A stretch of DNA of 64,000 bases, from positions 27,201,140-27,265,139 of the forward strand of contig NC_065556.1 in NCBI RefSeq assembly GCF_022605725.1. Reading direction: 5' to 3'. Source of the stretch: Anthonomus grandis grandis. Its lineage: Eukaryota > Arthropoda > Insecta > Coleoptera > Curculionidae. Shown here one piece after another: positions 10,455-21,951 of this stretch; positions within the stretch are counted from its first letter, which is position 1; each line of letters starts with the position of its first letter. The position numbers were made by a program, and so were the translations under genes. The notes under the pieces were generated by a model. It was not told the DNA's origin and did no database searches. It saw only the letters and a list, made by a program, of their open reading frames with translations.

Positions 10455-11555
10455 AACCGGAATTATTCTTCTGATTTACGAGCAATCAGCCTGCATTGTC
10501 CAAAATTTTTGAGAAGATTATATACAAGCAGGTGATTAAATACATTGATAAAAATAACTTGTTCTTGGAATCGCAGTCAGGATTTCGTCGTTGGTTTAGT
10601 ACTGCCTCAGCTCTTCTTGGACGATATTATTGATGCTTACGATAAGGGCGAGACAAAAGTTTTAGTTTTGTTAGATTTAGCAAGGCCTTCGACACTCTTC
10701 ACTATAATTTGCTTTTGGCGAAGCTCTTTTCTTATAGTTTCTTACCGAAAGCTGTGCGTTTTTTCAGTAATTATCTGGCGAATAGATCATAGATAATAAT
10801 GGAGGGTAACTCATTCTCTGCGGCAGCCGATTTAACAAGAGGTGTCCCCAAGGATCCATTCTAGGCCCATTACTTTTTATACTTTATATAAATGACCTAA
10901 AAATTAAAATTCGAAACTGTCGTATGGCTCAATACTGTGAGGATACATAAATTTATATACAGTTTACCAAGGATAATGTTTTTAAATACATGGAAACTAC
11001 TTACGTAATAAACTCAAAACAGGAATCTCTAGACATAACCGAACAACACGCACGATTTTAAAATTAATTTGATATACCCCGTCACAGCACTGCAATTTTT
11101 CAAAGGTCATTTTCTTTCTATGCATCAAAGGTACCTAAATACATATAATATTAGTGACTATGTTAACAAGTCTTTTCAAAGCTTCAAAAACAGATTAAAA
11201 ACAGTATTGGTTGAAAGTAAATAGTAAAATAGAGTACTTAATGACTATGTTCAACTTAGGAACAATTTAAATTTTATTTCATCAATTAATCTGTTTTTGG
11301 ATAAGTATTTGTATTGTTAAGTCAAGTCGATCATGCGCTAGGTGAGTTTCTATTTCCTTTTTTTAAGTCTAAACTTTTGTTGGTTTTTTTGTATATTAAG
11401 TTAGTTAAATATTTTCCTGTATATTTCATTTACTTTTTTGATAGTAGTTTTTTTTAATAATATTGTAATTTTATGTGTACTCGGTTAACGTACTAAGCAT
11501 TCGCTGCCCTTCGCCGAGTATAAAATAAAGGCCTAATTTATTTATTTATTTGTTT
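10455..11555 (+). pseudogene. 5'-truncated non-LTR retrotransposon with reverse transcriptase remnant
   Basis: The order is that of a jockey-like enzyme: KIFEKIIYKQVIKYIDKNN, LFLESQSGFRR, then after frame changes LFLDDIIDAYDKGETKVLVL, SFSAAADLTRGVPQGSILGP and LLFILYINDLK. The catalytic YADD box is altered to YCED (MAQYCED near 10925). A C-terminal block, KGHFLSMHQRYLNTYN and SFQSFKNRLKTVLVESK, ends at a stop near 11224. The untranslated tail runs to AATAAAGGCC followed by TTTATTTATTTATTT at about 11526-11550, typical of the 3' end of this class. The 5' half, including the endonuclease, is absent, as expected from truncated reverse transcription. Confidence 0.85.
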
Positions 11556-13823
11556 ACATATGTCTCTGGTATAATTTTTTTAATATCTTGGGTATCATTC
11601 TATTTATTTACCATTAACTTATGGTAAATAAATATAACACAAATAAAGTTTATATTTACAAGGAGTTAAGAGAACCAATACATCCTCTCTATCAATCTCA
11701 AAACTGCCAAATTACTATTCCTAGTATTATTAGGTCAATTTCATTAAAATAAAATCATTTCATAGATCCCATTATTATTGAGAAAGTACTTAATGAGCTT
11801 AATAAAAGTCTTTGGTCTACAAGGTGAAATGGATGGTTTTTATTTGGTATCATTAATCTACTTCTCTTCAGTAAAGGGTTGATAAGATTGAAAATACAGA
11901 GGATTAAATAATCGATACTGCTGATTTTAAAATTAGAAGAATTTGTGTAAATTTTTTTAGCAAACTCAAAGGAACTTGTTAAAATCTCTGATTAAATTGA
12001 GAGATGTAGTCTTTCCACTCTTATGACCCCTAAAACGTCTTTAAATAGTCCAGACTAACTAAAACTATATTTAAATAAGTTAAAAGTACTGAGATTGGAA
12101 AATATTTTTTGTAATAAATATACAGGATGTTCCAGATCAATACAGAATATGAAATACATAAATCAATCCAATAACGATATACTCTGGATCAGTTTTTACT
12201 GTAACGCATTCCTTTTTATAAACCGGATTTGAAAGTTTCATCCACCAACACTTTAGATCCAATATAAATTTATTAGAAGAATAAGAAATGTAGCCTTTTT
12301 GACTCCCTTATACTTTAACTAATGTGACTTCGATTTTTTTTATTAAATAAAAGACAAACCTCCAAGGTATGTCAAAGAAATGATTAGAAGAAAGCCAAAG
12401 AAAAAATAAAGGCAATGAAAATTTCAGAGGAATCAGTAAAAAATCTGAAAATCTAGAAAATATTAAAGAAATTTAAGAGATTAAAGTAAACATTGAATAA
12501 CAAGTCAACAAAAAACTCAAAGCAAAAAACAGAAACCCAAGAAAGCGAAAGAAAATTTCTTAATTTTTCTTTCGCTCTTTTGGGTTTTAAACAACATCAG
12601 TTGGAGAAAATCCAAGAAAAATAAATAAATCAAAAGAAAGCCAACGAATACGCGGGACAGAAAATCTAAAAATATGAAAACTCAAAAAAACGTCAAAGAA
12701 ATGAAAAAAAAAACTCACTGAAATCTCAATAAAACAATGAAGAAAACAAAAAAAAAATGTATCGAAAACTAAAAAAAAATCTGAAAAAAAATCAATAAAT
12801 CAAAACAGAGCCAAAGGAAACTCAATTTAAAAAATGGTCCAATCTATAGATAAGATAGGATAGTTTTTTTGATAAAATATCTTGATTAAAATGTCTTTAG
12901 AGTTTTTTATATTCTTTAGAGTTTTTTTTAATAAAATCAGAAAATTTTATAAAAAAAACTCTAAAGAACGTCAAATAAATCAACCCAAATCAACAGAAAA
13001 ATAAATCAAAGAAACTCAAGAAATACCAAAAAATGAAAGAAAATCAACAAAAAATCTTAAGGAATCTAAGACATTTTTAAGAAAATTTAAGTTACGAAAA
13101 AAAAAAGAAAATTTGCAAATTTCAGCTAAAAATCTGAAAACACGAAGAACAGCAAGAAAACCTGGAAAACCGTTAAGAAAAATTTAATAAATTATCGCGT
13201 CATCAGGTCTCGACTATTTGATAGTTTGCAACTGTCAAAACATAAACCAGCTTGTAAAGAGTTTTATCCCAAAAAAAACTTCAAACAATGAATAATATCC
13301 ATATTACATATAAAATCTGATAAAAATTAAATTAAAAAGAGTATGAATTTGGACAAGAATTTATTTTAAATTATATGTGAGCAAAGTTTCAGAAGAAATT
13401 TTTTAGCATGGGAGCTTTTATTTTAGGTTTACAGGCATAAAATTAAAATTATTAGTCTTCGTCTAAATTATTAATCTTATCGCTAGTAAGCGGTAGCTAT
13501 TATCTTATTTAACCAACCTGAAGACATCTGTACAATGCAAAAATACTTTTACCTGATTCCAGTAAGTTGATCAATGTGACATCATAAAAGAGACACCACC
13601 ATCACAGGACTTCGCAGTTATCCTTTCCAATTCTCTATAGGGGATTTTCTCTATTAGTTAATGCATTGCAATAATAAATCTAAAAAGTCTAAAAACATTG
13701 GTCACAGTTTCAGAAGGATCCACAGGGTTCCTCTATTTTAAACCAGAAATAATTCCATACTTTCTCCATTCTTCTGTTCCGTTGACATCAGTTTATTCAT
13801 AATTTTGCTAATACTTAATTTAA
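11556..13823. other. A-rich intergenic DNA with two strong hairpins
   Basis: No gene is seen. From about 12340 the plus strand is very A-rich, with recurrent words such as AAATCTGAAAA and TCAAAGAAA. Two inverted repeats stand out. The first, at about 12533-12589, has arms near AAACCCAAGAAAGCGAAAG. The second, at 12913-12966, has arms TCTTTAGAGTTTTTTTTA and a near-perfect complement ending CTCTAAAGA, with a loop of a few bases. Confidence 0.55.
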
Positions 13824-13993
13824 AGGGAAAAAAATGAAAACTCCAAGTCTCAGTCTCAAAATGTCTATTTAATTATTCAGGTGACATGTTTCGCTAATGA
13901 AGCATCATCAGACCTTATAGCTAGGTGACCTGCTAAGTACTCACTGCTGAGTACATTTGAGACTGAGACTTGGAGTTTTCATTTTTTTTCTCT
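13824..13993. mobile_element. Foldback element with 41-bp inverted arms
   Basis: The left arm, 13824-13864 (core AAAACTCCAAGTCTCAGTCT), is mirrored at 13953-13993 with only a couple of differences. The 88-bp loop contains the hammerhead-like motif annotated separately. The total length is about 170 bp and there is no coding capacity. The layout of inverted arms around a ribozyme-like loop recurs at 33747-33861 and 35599-35820 with unrelated arm sequences. Confidence 0.75.
13878..13915 (-). ncRNA. Hammerhead-ribozyme-like motif
   Basis: On the minus strand the order is AGGT (stem I), CTGATGA (core, 13911-13905), one extra T, GCT-TCATT-AGC (stem II), GAAA (13892-13889), C-AT-G, TC (predicted cleavage after GTC) and ACCT (stem I, 13882-13879). 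Both core boxes and the GTC cleavage triplet are present, and AGGT pairs with ACCT to close stem I. Helix III would be very short, as reported for hammerheads of Penelope-like retroelements. The unpaired T between CTGATGA and stem II departs from the consensus, so activity is uncertain. Confidence 0.55.
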
Positions 13994-16380
13994 AGTTACG
14001 TAAGTCTCTTTGAGATAATGGACGAGTTCTTTCAACTTAATTTAAAGGTATTATTTGCATTTTCAAATTTGTTAAGAAGAAATTTCAGATTTTGAAGTGT
14101 TTTCTCATCTAGATCACTGAGGTTACTTTGTAAATCTGCAGAAACCTGGTCTGCGTTACCTACTCGCTTAATGGTGTTTAAGCAGCTTTCGCAAAAATAC
14201 AGAACAATAATATGAGATGACAGGGTCACTGGAGGCTACTTTTGAACATTCTCTGTATACACTGTTTCTACACAGATGGAATGGCTCTCCAAAAAGGTCT
14301 TTAATAGGTTGATTATTTCAAAAGCCCAAAATGAAGAATGCTAAGGTTCTTTCACTAGTCCAAAAATCTCTAATCAATTAATAAATCTCTTTATCAGGAT
14401 TATTTCATTATTAAATTTATTTTTTATATAAAATCAATATACTCGTATAATACGATTAAATAATTAAGTAAAAGGATCGTAAATTCCTAAGATAAATATA
14501 CACGACTTCCATCTCCAAGATGATGTCTGTATGCATCGAACATTAAAGGTATTACTGGCACTATAAAGGACTAAAAATAACGTTTGATATGGCATTCCTG
14601 ATAAAATATCTCAAAAGGCACATCTCGATATCCCTGCTACAGACGTCACTAAAGGATATAACCTTTATTATTTATTAAACTTAATGGATTTTATTATTGA
14701 ATAGGAAATTTTAGGAGATTTACTTTTACGAGTTCCATCGAATCTGGTGGCTATGGTGTCCAAAAAGGTGTTTTGGGGCGCCAAGAGCCCCCTTCGTGCA
14801 GACATTAGGTGTGGAAATCTCGAAACTGTTGCCCTATTAGACAAACCTTTTTAGAAAATTTATTTATATATAAGAATAGAACTTGCAAATATATGTTTGA
14901 TAATAATTAACGTTCAATATTACATTTGTAGTTCAAGGGAGAGCTATTCTTAAGAGAGCGATCACAAGACACAGTTGGCTTTCATCTTCGTGTAATAATT
15001 AGAAATGCTCTTGACACTTGATGATTGAAATGATAAAATAGACGCCCTAGGGTTTGATTTTACAGCTGAACTGTTGCTTTTTAGCTGAAAATGATATGGA
15101 AAGCGATAAAAGTAATTTGAAGGGTTTTTTTTTTAAATTATGTTGGGTTATCAACCTCAAAATTGGTGAAATATTTTTTGAAAAATATTATTTAGGGTGT
15201 ATATTATGAAGGTTTGTTTTTCCATTACAAGGACTATTTTTTGTTATTATTTGACGTATTTTTTAAGTCTTTTTCGGAATGCCTGGAAAATGTTAAAAAT
15301 GTGAACCATTTTTTGCTTTCCAGGAAAAATTGCGAATTTATTCCAGGCATTCGGAATTCAGCGTTCAAAAATTAGAGCCATTTTTTTAATCTTTTTTTTT
15401 CCGGTACTAGAATGCATGGAAGACATTTAAAAACATTAAATCGTTAAATTGAAATAAAAAATAAGGCCAAACGTGTGATTTAAAATCACTGGTTAAGTCT
15501 TAAAATGCATACCAATTCCTGCATAAAAATTACTCCAAAAGTCTGCAAATCCTTATTAAAACCCTTATTAAATAATTTTTCTCAAGCCCCTGGTATACGT
15601 ATATGCATACATGTATTCTAGATGTTCCAGGAGGTAAAATACCAGAAAAACAGGATAAAATTAATGCCCAATTAAAGGGACCGACAACAAAATAAACAAT
15701 ACTACAGAGAAAATTAATAATTTGTCTAAGCATCTGAATAAAAAATATTCCACATGCTTGAAAGACATTAAAAAATATCTCTAATATAAGGAACATTAAA
15801 TTCAACTGCCTGGAATAAAATCATAAATGTCTTTAAAGCACTGGAATAAATATAAATAATTTAAATATTTTAATCATACCTAAAATTACTTCAGTGGAAT
15901 GAAATTGGAAATTAGTCAAAATTTCACGATTATCTTATGTCTGTCAGTAATTAAAAAAAAATATATATATATTAACTTTTCCAAGTTTCTTGAAGTATTT
16001 TTTTTATTTTCCAAAGTGATTTTTTAAATTTATTTCTTGTATGGTAAATTTTAATTATATTCAAGGCATATTACTTTATTTCGTTATTTTTTTTAAGTAA
16101 TTAAAAAAAAATCAACTTTTCCGAGTTTCCTGAGCTAAGTTTTATTTTCTAAGATTTTTTTTATTTTTCCAGTGTTTATTGCCAATTTTTTTTTTGTTTT
16201 TCATGTCTTTTCTTATTTCTTTCAGAAATTAAAAAAAACAATTTTAGATTTTCCAAGTTTGTTGGAGTCATTTTTTCCCGTTTTTCCAGTGTAGCCTTTT
16301 AAACTGTTACATCAAAGTCCCTTGAAAATCACATCGATATAATAGGTTCTATTAAGCAAGCAGTGAACCAACCAAATTGA
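13994..16380. other. Intergenic DNA, no gene recognised
   Basis: A+T-rich, with long T runs. A 65-codon minus-strand frame (14032-14229) and a 91-codon one (15530-15805) show no family features. From about 15280 the sequence carries many GCCTGGAA or TTCCAGGCATT words, for example near 15282, 15340 and 15806. The stretch at 14460-14860 has more balanced composition. Confidence 0.5.
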
Positions 16381-16800
16381 AATTCAATTCATTGGGAGTA
16401 TCATATGACACGAAGATTAACGCCACTTCAGTTTATAATAAATAATAAAAGACACACCAATGGAATGATTTATGGTGAATAGTGAAACGCCACGGGCATA
16501 TGTATTATTATAAGGGTTCGAATTGAATTTTGAAGGTGTCAACGAGCTAAAATACAAATTCCCATAAGTTAATAGCTCGAACAGGCGGGCGAAACCGGAG
16601 ACGGTGAGTTCACACGTGTGGTCCCATAAACCGAAAATGGTTTTTGCCAATAACTAATTTTATAATCGTGTTCCGTGTGTGTGTGTGTCTCAGAAAAACG
16701 CCCCGTAATCAATAAAATGTAAAATATCAACTTACGTGGTAAATCATTGGGGACGCGAGCCACTTGTAAGACTTATGCCACGCCCTACATCGCACTTTAA
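16381..16800. promoter_or_regulatory. Less A+T-rich unique island (candidate cis-element)
   Basis: This stretch lacks the repeat words of its surroundings and has balanced composition, with a GT dinucleotide run at about 16673-16688. Overlapping minus-strand frames show no protein signature. It is proposed as conserved noncoding DNA purely on composition and uniqueness. Confidence 0.25.
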
Positions 16801-17339
16801 AGTGGTTTTTGTCTATTTTAGTCTCTGAAGAAGTTTTTTTTTTATGTATAATGGTAATGATTCTTAGGAAAATGAATGCCAATTTTACATCTCATACAGT
16901 GGGGCAAAACCTTGAAAAACTTCCGATCAAAAATGGGTAATTTTTGGAAGATAAGATTTTTAATTTTAACAAGAGTTGTACCATTTTTAGTAAACTAGAA
17001 GAAAAATTGCAAACAATAAAAATTGCCATAAAAGCTTATGGCAATTTTTGATAAAAAAAATTGTTGCTCAAAAATCGATTTTTTTTAAACAATATACTTA
17101 AGAAAACTAGTTTAGAAAAATGCGGATTATTTTTAGGATAAGTAACATTTATTTCATATTCCATACAGTGGGAGAAAATAATGAAAAAATAACTCTTTCC
17201 CACTAATTTCACACATAATTTCATAGTTGAAAGCAAGCATAACGATTTTAGTACCCAACTATCACATTTCCCTTGTAATATCTCATTAAAAACGCTCGCA
17301 GGACCCTCAGGTCAGATCTCAAAAAAAATTTGGTATTTT

Positions 17340-18340
17340 AAGACCTCAATAATATTCATCCCGAGATAATTTATAAACCACCAAAAAGAGAGATATGAGC
17401 GAAGCCACGTTTATACGTGGACGCGACAGAGATAGAAATCTCGCAAGAATGCCAATGATGTATCGACGTAAAAGGCCGATGTTCGGTTGTTTAAAGTATT
17501 TTTTGTTTAGTTGCGTTGTGTTTTGTTTCGACACGAACAAATGAATGCTACACTTCTCGCACTCCTCCCCATGTTGGTTTGTTTTATGGCCCCCGCTATT
17601 CTCGGATGTTTTGAAATTTTAATGCCCCGTTTAGGCGGTTTCTGGGAACCAACAGGTTTACCAGGGACCAGATGGTCGGTCGCTCTCATCCGAATCAGAT
17701 TAGTGCTAAATAAATTCAATCATCAACTTTTCTCGCTTTGATGTAAAATAAACTGCTTATATATAAGAAAAAATCAATCGCTTTATACCTATTACCCTTA
17801 AAGGCAGTAAAACAAAAGAAACAACCAAAAAAAATCGTCAATCTATAGGATGGGATCGGGTGGTATCATATTTCAAGGGAAGAAAAGCGATCTATAGTAA
17901 AATTTTACATAAAACGCATCGGCGAGCAACAAATCTTGTTTTATCTGTCCCAAAACAATACTGGGGCAAAATTGAAGGGTATAAATTGAAAGCATCCCCG
18001 GAACGAGCGGCCCGGGAGCCATCTGCGTATTTCTCCAAATAAGAGAAAAATCCCTCCCGACCGTGGTGGCGACAATTATTTTCAATAGAGCGATCGAACA
18101 AAAAAAAACACACCCACAAAAAAAAAACAAAACAGAAAAAGACGATTTTCTATCAACAAAACTACGCCCCGGGGCTCGGTTTATATCTTATATAAAACAA
18201 ATTCGCAATTTTAAACCTTAGACGGCGGTATCCGTCGGTTTTATGGAAAACGCTCTTGTGTCCATTTTCAATTTTGTGCTTTTAAATCGATGATCCAGTT
18301 TTATTTATTTAAATAGAAAGGTTTCTTTAAACCGGCGATG
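17340..18340. promoter_or_regulatory. Unique, relatively GC-rich island (candidate enhancer)
   Basis: About 1 kb of complex, non-repeated sequence with CpG-containing words such as GACGCGACAG, CATCGGCGAGC and GGAACGAGCGGCCCGGGAG. Several short frames overlap on both strands (for example 17511-17741 +, 17873-18130 -). None has a recognisable domain, and their overlap argues against coding. In a gene desert beside a developmental homeobox gene, a regulatory role is the most economical reading, but it is inference. Confidence 0.35.
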
Positions 18341-18344
18341 AAAA

Positions 18345-19700
18345 TCACGAGCAGAAAATTTGGAATTTCACAATACTACATGGAAAATCTGGATATTCCA
18401 GGAGGCCGTTGAGACTCGGGTTCAGGATAAATATTTGAAAATTATTGGTTATCCACCCAGTCCACTTTTTCCAAGCAACTTAACCTTTAATTTTGTCCAA
18501 GCATCCAAGGATTATATCTCCCTACTTAAAAGAACTATAGCGTTCACAGTGGTACAAGGAAACATTTAAGCTTTAAGAGGCCTTAAAATACTAGTAAAAA
18601 AGGTGTAGTGTCAAGAAACTATAAAACACTAGTGAGCACTCAAGTATCCTATATACGAGAAACTAAATTATATTTACAGATAGTTGAATCGTTTTTGAGA
18701 TATAGACACATTTGTCCAGGCGGTATAGTAAATAATGTAAAAAAAAAGTGTAGAGACTGGAAGGACGTCCTTTATTTTTTAAGGAATATTTTAACGATAG
18801 AGACTTAAAAACTGGACACTAGTAAACATATAAAGTGGAACACTTTTAGAAAGACTTCCAAAAACCATATCACAGTATTTAAAAGAGCTACAGCTTTCAA
18901 AGTGATATTAATCGATTAAGAAAACCTCAAATTCTTAATTAAAAATTACTAATTTTTTCATAAAAGCTTTCTAAAGTTAAAGCAATTTTGACAGCCACCG
19001 CGTTAGATAGCAAAGTGGGTTGTCTATAAATGAAGCATGGTAGGTAGGCAATTTACAGGACATATTCATTGTTCTAACAGCAGTTGAATAAAAAGGCTTT
19101 AAGCTCTATAAATAATTAACAATATTTATTTATTAAAAACTCCGTGTTTTTTTACAAAAACACTTTTAATTCGTCCAAACTTCTATGAACCATATCTCAG
19201 TACCTAAAAGAGCTACAGCTTTCCCAGTGGTACAAATCGATTATATAAATCTTAAATTTAAAAAATATTAATTTGTTCGTAGAAACTTTTTAAAGTTAGA
19301 CTAATTTTGACGGTAACCTTAGTCACCGTGTCAGATAGCAAAGCGGGTTGCCTATAAGTGAAGCGTAGTAGATAGGCAACTTACTAGACAAATTTAAACA
19401 GTTGTTGTTAAAAATATTGAATCTAAGTAATTTTTTTTTTGATTTTTCATTAAATTGTCTGGAAGAGATCTCCTTTTCAAGCAATTGAAGAAAATTGAAA
19501 ATAAACAATTCAACTGCCTGGAAAAATTATTATTTCCAGGCAGTTGAAAAAACTTTAGTCCGGTGGGTTGTCTATAAATGAAGCATGGTAAGTAGGCAAT
19601 TTACAGAACAAATTCATTGTTTTAACAGCAGCTAACTAAAAAAGAATTTAAACTCTCTAAATAGTTAAAAATATTTATTTAAGAAATTCATGTTTTTTTA
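18345..19700 (+). repeat. Hairpin-bearing repeat units, left block
   Basis: Diverged units share two landmarks: CATATCTCAGTACC followed by AAAGAGCTACAGCTTTC, and, about 100-140 bp later, a conserved segment GGTTGCCTATAAATGAAGC...GGTAGGCAAC. The second landmark occurs at about 19008, 19335 and 19560. GTTGCCTA and TAGGCAAC are reverse complements separated by about 19 bases, so the transcript could form a stem-loop. A 16-bp-arm palindrome of the GCCTGGAA word lies at 19509-19548. The block abuts the 180-bp satellite. Confidence 0.8.
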
Positions 19701-19704
19701 CAAA

Positions 19705-21951
19705 AACAACTGCCTATTCAAAAAACTTTCTATTTAAAAATTAGACGATTTTGACCACTTAAAGCTAAAATATTCATTAGTATACAAAACGTAAATGATT
19801 TAGCTTAGTACAGGCTCTCCTGTAATAAAAACATCAATATTTCAGCTTATGTGTCAAGGATTTTGATGAGGTGTTTTGAATTATAGGCAAAAAAGACTTC
19901 AAGGAACTGCCTATTTAAAAATCAGACGATTTTTACCACTTGAAGCTGAGATATTCATTAATGTACAAAACGTAAATAATTTAGCTTAGTACAGGCTCTC
20001 CTATAATAAAAACATCAATATTTCAGCTTATGTGTCAAGGATTTTGATGAGGTGTTTTTAATTATAGGTAAAAAAGACTTCAAGGAACCGCCTATTTAAA
20101 ATTCAGACGATTTTGACTCCTTAAAGCTAAGATATTCATTAGTGTACAAAACGTAAATAATTTAGCTTAGTACAGGCTCTCCTGTAATAAAAACATCACT
20201 ATTTGAGCTTATGTGTCCAGGATTTTAATTAGGTTTTTAATTATAGGTAAAGAAAACTTCAAGTAAGTGTTTATTTAAAAATCAAACAGTTTTGACTACT
20301 TAAAGCTGAGATATTCATTAGCGTACAAGAGGTAAATGATTTTGCTTAGTAACAGGCTCTCCTGTAATAAAAACATCAATATTTCAGCTTATGTGTCCAG
20401 GATTTTAATGAGGTTTTTAATTATAGGTAAAAAAGACTTCAAGGAACTGCCTATTTAAAAATCAGACGATTTTGATCACTTAAAGCTAAAATATTAATTA
20501 CTGTACAAAACGTAAATGATTTAGCTTAGTACAGGCTCTCCTATAATAAAAACATCAATATTTCAGCTTATGTGTCAATGATTTTAATGAGGTTTTTAAT
20601 TATAGGTAAAGAAGACTTCAAGTAAGTGTTTATTTAAAAATCAGACAATTTTGACCACTTAAAGCTGAGATATTCATTAGCGTACAAGAGGTAAATGATT
20701 TTGCTTAGAAACAGGCTCTCCTATAATAAAAACATCAATATTTTAGCTTATGTGTCAAGGATTTTGATGAGGTGTTTTTAATTATAGGTAAAAAAAACTT
20801 CAAGGAACTGCCTATTTAAAAATCAGATGATTTTGACCACTAAAAGCTAAGATATTCATTAGTGTATAAAACGTAAATAATTTAGCTTAGTACAGGCTCT
20901 CCTGTAATAAAAACATCACTATTTGAGCTTATGTGTCCAGGATTTTAATTAGGTTTTTAATTATAGGTAAAGAAAACTTCAAGTAAGTGTTTATTTAAAA
21001 ATCAGACAGTTTTGACTACTTAAAGCTGAGATATTCATTAGCGTACAAGAGGTAAATGATTTTGCTTAGTAACAGGCTCTCCTATAATAAAAACATCAAT
21101 ATTTTAGCTTATGTGTCCAGGATTTTGATGAGGTGTTTTTAATTATAGGTAAAAAAAACTTCAAGGAACTGCCTATTTAAAAATCAGATGATTTTGACCA
21201 CTAAAAGCTAAGATATTCATTAGTGTATAAAACGTAAATAATTTAGCTTAGTACAGGCTCTCCTGTAATAAAAACATCACTATTTGAGCTTATGTGTCCA
21301 GGATTTTAATTAGGTTTTTAATTATAGGTAAAGAAAACTTCAAGTAAGTGTTTATTTAAAAATCAGACAGTTTTGACTACTTAAAGCTGAGATATTCATT
21401 AGCGTACAAGAGGTAAATGATTTTGCTTAGTAACAGGCTCTCCTGTAATAAAAACATCAATATTTTAGCTTATGTGTCCAGGATTCTAATGAGGTTTTTA
21501 ATTATAGGTAAAGAAGACTTCAAGTAAGTGTTTATTTAAATATCAAACAATTTTGACCACTTGTAGCTGAGATATTCATTAGTGTACAAGAGGTAAATGA
21601 TTTTGCTTAGTAACAGGCTCTCCTGTAATAAAAATATCAATATTTCAGCTTATGTATCAACGATTTTGATGAGGTGTTTTTAATTATAGGTAAAAAGACT
21701 TCAAGGAACTGCCTATTTAAAAATCAGACAGTTTTGACCACTTAAAGCTGAGATATTTATTAGTGTACAAGAGGTAAGTGGTTTTGCTTAGTACAGGCTC
21801 TCCTATAATAAAAACATCAATATTTTAGCTTGTCGTTAAGCATTGTAATGAGGTTTTTAACTATAAGGAAAGAAGGCTTTAAGGAACTTGTTATATCTTA
21901 TATGGGAGAATTTTGATCACTATAAGTTGAGATATTTATTAGTGTACTAGT
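19705..21951 (+). repeat. 180-bp tandem satellite, about 12 units
   Basis: The phrase CAGGCTCTCCTGTAATAAAA recurs at 19811, 19992, 20173, 20353, 20532, 20712, 20893, 21073, 21254, 21434, 21614 and 21794, giving a period of 179-182 bp. Units fall into types distinguished by AGGAACTGCC versus AGTAAGTGTT and by GTACAAAACG versus GTACAAGAGG. The dimer 20712-21072 is almost identical to 21073-21433, which shows higher-order amplification. Both edges are diverged. No open frame runs through the units. Confidence 0.95.

Noticed and set aside
17511..18130. Cluster of frames of 60-85 codons on both strands
   Set aside because: They overlap each other antisense, and none has a domain or splice structure; the stretch is better explained as unique noncoding DNA.
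19705..21951. CRISPR-like array
   Set aside because: Units are 180 bp long and similar throughout, without short repeats and unique spacers, in eukaryotic DNA; it is a satellite.
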